Part shown: piece after piece, positions 56,959-64,000 of the stretch | Layout: every line of letters starts with the position of its first letter | Numbering within the stretch: position 1 is the first letter of the stretch | Source of the DNA: Terriglobus sp. TAA 43 | Lineage (GTDB): Bacteria; Acidobacteriota; Terriglobia; Terriglobales; Acidobacteriaceae | Direction: 5' to 3' | DNA length: 64,000 nt | Assembly: GCF_000800015.1 (NCBI RefSeq) | Contig: NZ_JUGR01000003.1 | Span: 62,001-126,000, forward strand | Notes under the pieces: generated by a model | The model's input: the letters and a program-made list of their open reading frames with translations, nothing else | The model's database searches: none | What the model was told of the DNA's origin: nothing | Made by a program: the position numbers and the translations under genes

Positions 56959-58707
56959 TTACACAATTTGCCTTACAGTGTCGTGTGCTGCAGTCAGCGC
57001 AATGCGAAGACGGTTTGGTTCACCCTTCGCCAATGCCTCCGTAAATTTCAATGCCTGCTTTGCAGTGATTTTGGGAGGCAGCATCGCCGTCAATGGGTCT
57101 ACTACGCACTCAATGATCACCGGACCAGATATCGCCAGGGCCTCATCAAATTTCGCTCCCGCGGTTTTCTGATCGTCGATACGAACGCCTTCCGCACCGA
57201 CGGAGCGTGCAAGCGAGACGAAGTCAATGGGAAGCAAGTCGCACTGGTATTCTGGGTTGCCCTCAAAGACCATCTGCTCCCATTTGATTTGCCCCAGAGT
57301 GTTGTTTTTGATGATGACGAACTTGATAGGCAGCTTGTAGGTCACTGCGGTAATGATCTCGCCCATCAACATGGTGAAGCCGCCGTCACCAATCACCGCA
57401 ATCACCTGCCGATCTGGATATGCAACCTGAGCCGCAATCGCGTACGGCATACCACCAGCCATGGTGGCCAGATTGCCACTGCACGAATGCTTCTGCCCCT
57501 TCTTCGCCTGCATGTATCGAGCCCACACCGTGGTGTTTGTACCGCTGTCGCTAACGATGATGGCGTCTTCCCGCGTACGCTTGCTCAGTTCGTATCCCAC
57601 CACTTGCGGTTTCATGGGAGAGGCAGAGTCCGTACCTTCCGTTTCGATGATCTTGTTCCAATCCTTCATACCGCTCTGGGCCTGCTCGAGGAATCGGCGA
57701 TATTCGTTACGCTGCAGCAGCGGCAACAACTCGCGAAGTGTCTTCTTGCTATCGCCTACCAAGCCCACTTCCGCCGGATACCGCAAGCTGATGCGTTGGG
57801 CATTCGCATCAATCTGGACACACTTACAATCGCCCGGCTTGGGCAGATATTCCATGTAGGGATAGCTTGTACCAACCATGAGCAGCGTGTCGCAGTTTTC
57901 CATTACGTTTTGTGAGGGAGCCGTTCCCAGAAGGCCAATTCCGCCTGTCGTATACGGAGAATCATCTGGCACGGTTGCCTTCCCCAACAACGGCTTCACA
58001 ATGGGTGCTCCCAGCAGTTCTGCAATCTGCAACAATTCCTCGGTCGCATGCAATGCACCAGCCCCGGCAAGAATTGCGACGCGTTTTCCGGCATTCAAAA
58101 CAGCGGAGGCAGCTTGCAGGTCGCCTTCGATGGGCTTGTTCCCCGTGATCGCATAGACGGCATTACTGTGATGGGCCACGTTGCGCTCAGAACGCTGTGA
58201 ACTTTTCACTTCCATCATTTGGGTATCGATGGGGATTGTCACGTGCGCTACCCCACGCTGGGTGATCGCCGTGCGGATTGCCAGGTCCATGGTTGACTCA
58301 ACATGCGTGGGACTCATGATGCGCTCGTTATAAACAGCAACATCAATAAAAACTTTGTCTAACTGCACATCCTGTTGACCGAATGAGCCGGTAACATCCG
58401 TGAATTGCATACCCGTGATTGCCAACACCGGTGCGCCGTCTAACTTTGCGTCATACAAACCATTCAGGAGATGGATTCCGCCAGGTCCGCTCGTTGCCAG
58501 ACACACACCGATCTTTCCGGTGAACTTCGCATAAGCGCAGGCCATAAACGCAGCGGATTCTTCATGCCGAACATGGATGAAGTTGATCTTGTCCTGCTTC
58601 TTCCGAAGCGCTTCCATCACGCCGTTGATGCCGTCGCCGGGCAGCCCAAAAATCGTATCCACACCCCAAGCGATTAGCCGTTCTACCAGTACGTCCGATG
58701 CATCCAC
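56959..58707 (-). CDS. TPP-dependent decarboxylase/oxidase (pyruvate oxidase-like)
   Basis: Thiamine-diphosphate enzyme of about 582 residues. Catalytic Glu in HEESAAFMACAYAKFTG, middle FAD/NAD-like domain with NAGKRVAILAGAGA, and the TPP motif IGDGGFTML with a following KNN. Length and order match PoxB-type pyruvate oxidases and acetolactate-synthase-like proteins. I start at GTG 58707, which is seven bases from GAGGTG; TTG at 58713 is only one base away. It is first of the minus-strand trio with the dehydratase and membrane protein. The 2-keto acid used is unknown. Confidence 0.85.
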   Translation of the reverse strand: MDASDVLVERLIAWGVDTIFGLPGDGINGVMEALRKKQDKINFIHVRHEESAAFMACAYAKFTGKIGVCLATSGPGGIHLLNGLYDAKLDGAPVLAITGMQFTDVTGSFGQQDVQLDKVFIDVAVYNERIMSPTHVESTMDLAIRTAITQRGVAHVTIPIDTQMMEVKSSQRSERNVAHHSNAVYAITGNKPIEGDLQAASAVLNAGKRVAILAGAGALHATEELLQIAELLGAPIVKPLLGKATVPDDSPYTTGGIGLLGTAPSQNVMENCDTLLMVGTSYPYMEYLPKPGDCKCVQIDANAQRISLRYPAEVGLVGDSKKTLRELLPLLQRNEYRRFLEQAQSGMKDWNKIIETEGTDSASPMKPQVVGYELSKRTREDAIIVSDSGTNTTVWARYMQAKKGQKHSCSGNLATMAGGMPYAIAAQVAYPDRQVIAVIGDGGFTMLMGEIITAVTYKLPIKFVIIKNNTLGQIKWEQMVFEGNPEYQCDLLPIDFVSLARSVGAEGVRIDDQKTAGAKFDEALAISGPVIIECVVDPLTAMLPPKITAKQALKFTEALAKGEPNRLRIALTAAHDTVRQIV

Positions 58708-58996
58708 GCTCAATCACCTCGTTGCCAAAATGGATGATGAGTTACATCGCCGCGTTTTCTACAGGACGACCGATGGCGTTAAATCGCTTCTGAACCTGAT
58801 GATCGTAATCGCCAGCGTGTTCCGAAAGCTCCAAAGTTCGACGAGAGGTAGTCAAGATAGGTGTCGGAACCTGATGTGCCTTTTTGCGGACCGCTGCTCG
58901 GTATCTACTTCGCCTGCGACAGAGCCCGGCAGACGTCGTTGGTCCAACTAAGGCATTACGTTAGGATCCGTTAACTCGAATCCCGTACCATGAGAC

Positions 58997-60304
58997 GTGA
59001 CGAAACGAGACGTTTCAACGGACGGCTCGGCAATTGAGGGATCGGCCCCGAATGGCCTTCAACAATTCCTGAAGGAACTCGGACCCGGCATCATTACCGG
59101 AGCTGCTGACGACGATCCTTCCGGGATATCGACTTACTCCGTTGCCGGGGCGTCCTTTGGATACGCGACGCTCTGGACGGCGCTGCTCTCCTTCCCACTG
59201 ATGGCTGCTGTGCAATTCATGTGCGCCAAGCTGGGCATGGTTACAGGCTGCGGTCTGGCCAGTGTGATTCGCAACCGTTACCCGCGGTGGGTTCTGTGGC
59301 TGTCTTGCTCGCTGGTTATCATCGCGAACATCTTCAACATTGGCGCGGACTTGGGCGGCATGGCCGACGCCATGCAAATGATGACCGGTATCCATTCGTA
59401 TTACTGGACACCGCTCTTTGCAGCCGGAATCGTCGCCCTTCTTTTCTGGACGTCGTACCGCCTGATGGCCCGGATTTTCAAATGGCTAACGCTTGTTCTC
59501 TTCGCATACATCATTACTGCGTTCCTCGCCCATCCCGACTGGCGCACAGTTGCCCATTCGACCTTCGTCCCACACATTGAATGGAGCAAGGCCTACATCG
59601 CCGTGTTGGTTGCGATCCTGGGAACCACGATCTCTCCCTATCTCTTCTTTTGGCAGGCGGCGCAGGAGGTGGAGGAAGATCGTGCGCATGGAAAAATCAC
59701 GGTCGCACAACGAAAGGGTTCTACCAACGCAGAGATTCGCTCGGCGAGGATCGATGTGGTGACAGGCATGCTGCTCTCCAACGTCGTGATGTACTTCTTG
59801 ATCCTGACAACGGCTGCGACGCTGAACGCTCACGGTCATAAAGATATCGAGACCGCTAAGCAAGCGGCGGAAGCGCTTCGCCCCTTGGCTGGCGGAGGAG
59901 CATATTGGCTTTTTACCCTGGGCATGATCGGGACGGGAATGCTTGCGGTTCCAGTTCTTGCCGGCTCGTGCGCCTACGCCGTCGCAGAGGGTGCGAGATG
60001 GAGGGCGGCATCCCTGAACCTCAAACCCCAGCTCGCTCGGAAATTCTATGGGATTATTGGGGTCTCGATCGCGGTGGGTCTCGCGCTGGACTTCGCTCAT
60101 TTGAACGCAGTGAAGATGCTCTTCTGGTCAGCTATCCTCAACGGCCTTTTGGCACCTCCCCTCGTTGTTATGGTTGTCCTGCTCACAAGCGACAGGAAGG
60201 TGATGGGCGACCGGACGAACACGGTCGGCATGAAATGTCTTGGTTGGACGTGCGCCCTCATCATGACCGCGGCTGCCATCGGCCTCATCGTATCTTCGAT
60301 GTGA
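58997..60304 (+). CDS. Nramp-family divalent-metal transporter, atypical metal site
   Basis: Polytopic transporter of 435 residues, 11 or so helices. Helix 1 reads GPGIITGAADDDPSGIST where classic Nramp proteins have DPGN; the metal-binding Asn is therefore replaced. Helix 6 reads AILGTTISPYLFFWQA where the family normally has a MPH-type motif; the metal-binding Met is replaced by Ser. This resembles the Nramp-related magnesium transporter (NRMT) branch, which lacks the soft Met ligand, so Mg2+ or Mn2+ is likelier than Fe2+. It has a GTG start with no strong SD. Specificity needs testing. Confidence 0.85.
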   Translation: MTKRDVSTDGSAIEGSAPNGLQQFLKELGPGIITGAADDDPSGISTYSVAGASFGYATLWTALLSFPLMAAVQFMCAKLGMVTGCGLASVIRNRYPRWVLWLSCSLVIIANIFNIGADLGGMADAMQMMTGIHSYYWTPLFAAGIVALLFWTSYRLMARIFKWLTLVLFAYIITAFLAHPDWRTVAHSTFVPHIEWSKAYIAVLVAILGTTISPYLFFWQAAQEVEEDRAHGKITVAQRKGSTNAEIRSARIDVVTGMLLSNVVMYFLILTTAATLNAHGHKDIETAKQAAEALRPLAGGGAYWLFTLGMIGTGMLAVPVLAGSCAYAVAEGARWRAASLNLKPQLARKFYGIIGVSIAVGLALDFAHLNAVKMLFWSAILNGLLAPPLVVMVVLLTSDRKVMGDRTNTVGMKCLGWTCALIMTAAAIGLIVSSM

Positions 60305-60427
60305 TCGACGGCACTTAGTCGTTAATTGACCGATTGCGGTTTCCAGTAAGTGATGCGCTCCATCCGGTCCAATTCTGCATCTCACCATTGGTTAAAACGT
60401 AAGTAGCTCAACCGATGGTGACCTGAC

Positions 60428-61000
60428 ATGGCATTGAAGACAGTACTTCTGGATGAATTGCGCGATATGTACAGCGCGGAAAACCAACTCGTGAAGGCTC
60501 TACCAAAGCTCGCGAAGGGCGCGAAAGATAAGGCGCTTAAGGCAGCTTTCCAATCGCATCTGGAAGAGACCAAGGGCCAAGTCTTGCGGCTCAGGAGCGT
60601 CTTTGCATTGCTTGGTGAGAAACCGACTGGCCAACATTGCAACGGCATGGAAGGCGTGATTGAAGAGGGTGCAGACGCTCTGGAGAAGGACGAAGAAGGA
60701 GCTTCCTTCGACGTGGGAATCGTCGGTGCCGCGCTCCGTACGGAACATTACGAGATCGCGGGCTATGAGGCATGCATTGCGATGGCGCAGGGACTGGGTG
60801 AGCGCAAGATCGTGTCACTGCTGACGGCCAATCTGCGCGAGGAGCTCGCAGCCGCTAAGAAGATCACGAAGATCGGCGTACCGCTCATCAAAAAGTCTTC
60901 CACGGAGCCTGAGCCGGAGCCAAAACCCAAAACGGGCAAGGAGAAATACTCCGCGAAGAAAAGCAAGGAAGACGAAACCAAGGCCGCACGAGATCTATAA
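60428..61000 (+). CDS. YciF/DUF892 ferritin-like stress protein
   Basis: Protein of 190 residues in the DUF892 (YciE/YciF) family, a four-helix ferritin-like bundle. The core is visible as LDELRDMYSAENQLVKALPK, SHLEETKGQVLRL and RTEHYEIAGYEACI, with the Glu/His metal positions. A Lys/Glu-rich C-terminal tail (about 150-190) may be disordered. Family members are induced by osmotic and oxidative stress. It sits with a DUF2252 and membrane-protein group often seen in soil bacteria. Weak SD. Confidence 0.88.
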   Translation: MALKTVLLDELRDMYSAENQLVKALPKLAKGAKDKALKAAFQSHLEETKGQVLRLRSVFALLGEKPTGQHCNGMEGVIEEGADALEKDEEGASFDVGIVGAALRTEHYEIAGYEACIAMAQGLGERKIVSLLTANLREELAAAKKITKIGVPLIKKSSTEPEPEPKPKTGKEKYSAKKSKEDETKAARDL

Positions 61001-61058
61001 ACTGTCGTGCTCACGCAACTAGACCGCGCCTCTATGTGCGCCAGAAAGTAGATCGTCA

Positions 61059-61892
61059 ATGTCCGAACCGATAGCGAGTTCCTATTCTTCGACGACACAC
61101 GGACAGCCCGAAGCGAATGCTTCCGGCGTATCGTGGTCCGCGGTTTTTGCTGGGGCCTTCGTCACCGCTGCCCTGGTTCTGATTCTGCTCGCTCTTGGAG
61201 CCGGCCTGGGCCTTTCGTCCGTCTCACCATGGTCGAACACCGGGGTCTCGGCGTCGGGCATCGGCCATTCAGCAATCATGTGGCTGATCGTGATGGAGAT
61301 TCTGAGTTCGGCGATGGGCGGCTATCTGGCCGGAAGGCTGCGCACGAAATGGACGTCAGTCCACACGGATGAGGTCTACTTCCGGGACACCGCACACGGC
61401 TTTTTGGCCTGGTCCACCGCTCTCGTTTTCACCGCAGCGTTCTTGGCTACGGCAGCGACGACCATGGTCGGAGCGTCCGTATCTTCCAAGGGTGACCCAG
61501 AGAAGGTTTCGGGCTCCGCTTACAGCTCTTCCGCATACTTCGTCGACAGCCTGTTTCGGAATTCCGGAGCAAAGACCGATCCCGGTGGGAGTGTGGCACG
61601 TTCTGAGGTTGCTCTCATCTTTGCGAACGGACTGCAAAAGGGGAGTCTGCCTACCGAGGATCAAGCCTATCTGGAACAGATCGTTTCTACCCAGACTGGA
61701 CTATCACCGCAAGATGCGAAGCAGCGAGTTTCCAATGCATTTACGAACGCACAACAATCCGCTGACGAACTTCGGAAAGCAACTGCCCACTCGCTTCTAT
61801 GGACATTCCTGGCGCTTCTTATCGGAGCCTTCAGTGCCAGCTTCGCGGCAACGGTCGGCGGGCGTCAGCGCGACCGTGTAATCACCATCTAA
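61059..61892 (+). CDS. hypothetical membrane protein
   Basis: Protein of 277 residues with four predicted helices: an N-terminal pair (VFAGAFVTAALVLILLALGA), a middle segment (WSTALVFTAAFLATAATTMV) and a C-terminal helix (LLWTFLALLIGAFSASFAA). The segment between about 140 and 240 is soluble and Gln/Ala/Ser-rich. This is a family seen beside a tiny hydrophobic gene in several soil bacteria, as here. The function is unknown. Confidence 0.65.
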   Translation: MSEPIASSYSSTTHGQPEANASGVSWSAVFAGAFVTAALVLILLALGAGLGLSSVSPWSNTGVSASGIGHSAIMWLIVMEILSSAMGGYLAGRLRTKWTSVHTDEVYFRDTAHGFLAWSTALVFTAAFLATAATTMVGASVSSKGDPEKVSGSAYSSSAYFVDSLFRNSGAKTDPGGSVARSEVALIFANGLQKGSLPTEDQAYLEQIVSTQTGLSPQDAKQRVSNAFTNAQQSADELRKATAHSLLWTFLALLIGAFSASFAATVGGRQRDRVITI

Positions 61893-61928
61893 GGCGGTCC
61901 AACGGCTCGGAATTTCGGAGGAAATGAA

Positions 61929-62003
61929 ATGCGCTCGATTCTTTTATTGTTGCTCGGTGTTCCCATCCCGATCGTGCTCCTGATTGCACTGTTCTCTCGC
62001 TAG
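61929..62003 (+). CDS. 24-residue hydrophobic membrane peptide
   Basis: An ORF too short for standard tracks: RSILLLLLGVPIPIVLLIAL plus FSR after the Met. A good GGAGG SD lies 8 bases before the ATG, and it starts 36 bp after the preceding gene. One transmembrane span with a GVPIP kink. Similar peptides are conserved in several bacterial phyla, so it is probably real and may accompany the membrane protein upstream. The role is unknown. Confidence 0.7.
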   Translation: MRSILLLLLGVPIPIVLLIALFSR

Positions 62004-62067
62004 TTCCATCAGACAGTTCAGTGACGGCGCACCAAAGCTGCTCCTTCGGCACACGCTGAGGGAGCTG

Positions 62068-63267
62068 TCAGGAGGAACTCGCGTATCGCCTGCAATGTTC
62101 CAGATAAGCCGCTTCATGGTCTGCAATTAGCGAAACTACACTTGACCACAACCAGTTCGGGGCATCCAGGCTTTTCGAGTGTTGTTTCTTCAACTTGGCG
62201 AGCCAAGATTGGCGCGTCTCGCGGTTCATCTGCCGACCATGAGCTTTGCCCACGATTCCTGCGAGATAGCGAGCCGCCGCCAAAGCTTCTTGCTGGGTCA
62301 GGCGATCCAGATCGAATTTGAGGTCTTGCGGCATTAGCTCGCGCATAACAAGATTTTTCCCGAGAAGCGGGACTGCTAACATTCGTTGGCCTAGGTTCGG
62401 AGAGAGATTCGACGCTCCCGTCACCACTCTCTCCGCGTCGTTGCGGATGGTCATTTCGACCTTCGGTGCAGCAGCACAAGTAGCTTCCTTGAGGTCAATC
62501 AGGCAGTGGGTTCGGTCGGCTTTCTTGCCAATGCTGAGAAGAACAGCGAAGCGGAGTCGACCGAGCGAACTGCATCCCTTCATCCAATAGGCAGCGTCCA
62601 CTACGGATACTTTTGATCCCGGCCTGCGGCCTTTGAATGCCAGAATTTTCGCTACAACCGTTTCATCACGAAACAGTTCATCCATCGCGACGCGCTCCTG
62701 CTCTTCCAACATCCAGAATCGCTTTCCGAGGGGGATCTGGGGCTTAACATCCTCGATCCTTTCTTCAGCAAGATGATGCCAGCGACGGCGGCGTGATTGT
62801 TCCAGTACGTTTCGGATGGGAGCAAGATCGTCACTGTTGGCTTTGATGGTTGTGTTCGGAGCGACGAGAGCCCGTTCGTAACCTTCGACCATCTGTTCCA
62901 TCATTTTGACGACAGTGACGCCCGGCAGATCGGACCCGCGTGCTGCCGTTGCCAGCGAGAGCGCTAACCGCACTAAGTCATGAGCAGGGTTTCCGACAAC
63001 CGTCTGGTCCAGATCGCGAATCTGGATTTCAATTTTGCCGTCCGAATCGGACAGCGGTCCAATATTCCCCACGTGGCAATCCCCGCAGATCCAGACCGGC
63101 GGGCCCTCCGGAATGCTCTTGGCCGAATCCTTTTTCAACCATTCGTAAAACTGGAGCGTGTTTCCGCGAACATAGGCGTGGGCAGACTGAGCCATCTTCG
63201 CCTGACGATTTGCGTTAAGAACCTTCGACCGATCTCGGGGCTTGATGGAAGACGCGACTTGAGCCAT
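62068..63267 (-). CDS. DUF2252 family protein
   Basis: Protein of 399 residues. The DUF2252 signature is seen as YVRGNTLQFYEWL, WICGDCHVGNIGPLSDSDG and IQIRDLDQTVVGNPAHDLVR. The pattern GDxHxxN with a later DLDQ recalls a kinase-like fold of the aminoglycoside phosphotransferase class, so ATP-dependent phosphorylation is possible but unproven. It converges on the plus-strand gene group and has a weak SD. No operon partner. Confidence 0.87.
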   Translation of the reverse strand: MAQVASSIKPRDRSKVLNANRQAKMAQSAHAYVRGNTLQFYEWLKKDSAKSIPEGPPVWICGDCHVGNIGPLSDSDGKIEIQIRDLDQTVVGNPAHDLVRLALSLATAARGSDLPGVTVVKMMEQMVEGYERALVAPNTTIKANSDDLAPIRNVLEQSRRRRWHHLAEERIEDVKPQIPLGKRFWMLEEQERVAMDELFRDETVVAKILAFKGRRPGSKVSVVDAAYWMKGCSSLGRLRFAVLLSIGKKADRTHCLIDLKEATCAAAPKVEMTIRNDAERVVTGASNLSPNLGQRMLAVPLLGKNLVMRELMPQDLKFDLDRLTQQEALAAARYLAGIVGKAHGRQMNRETRQSWLAKLKKQHSKSLDAPNWLWSSVVSLIADHEAAYLEHCRRYASSS

Positions 63268-63628
63268 CAGTTAGTTCTACAACAATCATCAGTGAAATGC
63301 GGAGGGGTGCTGGCGAGCTTGCGACGATCGGCCCTTGGTATCAAATTATTCGTCTGCATGGGAGATTCCTCCGCTCTGCCCAAGGCAGATTTCGACATAT
63401 TCCTACTTGGGATAATGCTTTGCCTCATCTTTTTCTGCGATGAGGAGTTGAGTCACGCAGAGAGTTTTCCCATTCAATTAAAGCTGGACGTCCTTTGCTT
63501 GCGACGATTCTCGATTTTGACCACCCCTACGATGCATGACTTCAACGCTACAAGCGATCAGCGCCTTTCTGTGGCGCGCTAGTGGTGGGATAGGAGTCTA
63601 GGAAAGGATTTTATAAACTCAATGTCTT
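63268..63628. other. divergent intergenic region, no gene seen
   Basis: 360 bp between the DUF2252 and response-regulator starts. An AT-rich tract precedes the regulator (TTTTATAAACTC), suitable for a promoter. No RNA or repeat is clear. Confidence 0.35.
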
Positions 63629-64000
63629 ATGAAGGCCTACAAGGTCCTTGTTATCGACGACAACCGTGCCCGGTGCCAGGGACTGGCGGAGTTACTCACG
63701 CTTCAGGGTTTTGAAGCTTATGCCGAATTCGGCGGAACAGAAGGTATCGCTCGCGCACGATCTCTCCGCCCTGACGCAGTGTTGCTGGATCTGCATATGC
63801 CGGACATGGACGGAGTCGAAGTCATGACCATGCTTCGCGACGATCCATCCATGCAGAGCGTCGCGATCATACTTCTGACGGCGGAAGGCTCACCCGTTTC
63901 CACTCACGGCTCCGACGCTTTCCTTACCTTCCCGTTTGAGACAACAACGCTCACGTCAGTGTTGTTGGGCTGCATCACGCGGCGAAAACAAACCAAATGA
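63629..64000 (+). CDS. stand-alone response-regulator receiver domain, K-to-F variant
   Basis: A single receiver domain of 123 residues, complete: its stop is the last codon of the window. The acidic pair is VIDDNRA, the phosphoacceptor Asp lies in AVLLDLHMPDMDG and the switch Thr in ILLTAEG. The nearly universal Lys of the KPF motif is replaced by Phe (FLTFPFET), which normally impairs the signal-coupling conformational change. It could be phosphorylated yet signal differently, or act as a phosphate sink. No output domain and no kinase in view. Confidence 0.87.
   Translation: MKAYKVLVIDDNRARCQGLAELLTLQGFEAYAEFGGTEGIARARSLRPDAVLLDLHMPDMDGVEVMTMLRDDPSMQSVAIILLTAEGSPVSTHGSDAFLTFPFETTTLTSVLLGCITRRKQTK

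Noticed and set aside
62980-63582. 200-residue plus-strand ORF at the start of the DUF2252 gene
   Set aside because: Largely antisense to the well-supported DUF2252 gene and lacking any recognisable domain or SD.

Overview
The window looks like a chromosome segment of a soil Acidobacteriota, most likely class Terriglobia (Granulicella/Terriglobus/Edaphobacter-like). The grounds are three very large Oar-type TonB-dependent receptors with an N-terminal carboxypeptidase-regulatory domain, many secreted (Sec or Tat) carbohydrate-active and esterase genes, several one-component regulators, a PQQ dehydrogenase with its own cytochrome c, and moderate GC content. This placement is an inference from gene content. 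I saw no rRNA, tRNA, CRISPR array, intact insertion sequence or prophage.

Layout. (1) 0.1-18 kb: an Oar receptor, a FixJ-type regulator and an aquaporin, followed by a detoxification-flavoured block. That block holds two paralogous crotonase-fold enzymes, two GlcG/HbpS proteins, a cyclic-nucleotide-domain/thioredoxin-reductase-like fusion, a LamB-type porin, an exported Asp-nucleophile alpha/beta hydrolase overlapping an ECF sigma factor gene, a GT1 glycosyltransferase, a VOC protein and a DJ-1/PfpI protein. A shared ACCTTGGT motif lies in the intergenic spacers near both HbpS genes. (2) 17.9-24.6 kb: two direct copies of a roughly 340 bp repeat bracket a carboxypeptidase-regulatory-domain protein, msrB, a type-B carboxylesterase and a GH51 arabinofuranosidase. 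The repeat is the 5' leader of ArdC-type antirestriction genes. One copy still carries a dead ardC (internal stop plus truncation); the other has lost almost all of it. (3) 24.9-32.8 kb: an Oar receptor translationally coupled to an unusual single-chain protein that joins ECF-sigma-like regions 2 and 4, an HxxxCxxC zinc anti-sigma motif, one membrane helix and a large periplasmic domain. A GT-C-like membrane protein is divergent to it.

(4) 33-44.9 kb: a sugar-utilisation island. A PfkB sugar kinase faces a seven-gene minus-strand run: GntR regulator, MFS transporter, AGE-family epimerase, TIM-barrel isomerase, aldehyde dehydrogenase, diheme cytochrome c and PQQ dehydrogenase, with an SGNH hydrolase upstream. 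Two near-identical palindromes (CCTATGNCTATAGG) are good candidates for the GntR operator. (5) 45-55 kb: a third Oar receptor, a GntR/LacI hybrid regulator, a ceramidase-like hydrolase, an SGNH esterase overlapping a CE1-like esterase, and a GH32 fructanase/invertase. A second operator-like motif pair lies upstream of the receptor and between the divergent ceramidase and SGNH genes. Regions 4 and 5 together suggest uptake and breakdown of a plant fructan or acylated sugar: GH32 releases fructose, PfkB phosphorylates it, and periplasmic PQQ oxidation handles aldoses or alcohols.

(6) 55-64 kb: a minus-strand run of a TPP enzyme, an enolase-superfamily dehydratase and a membrane protein. Then come an atypical Nramp-family transporter, a YciF-like protein, a membrane protein followed by a 24-residue hydrophobic peptide, a DUF2252 protein and a stand-alone response regulator whose conserved KP lysine is replaced by Phe.
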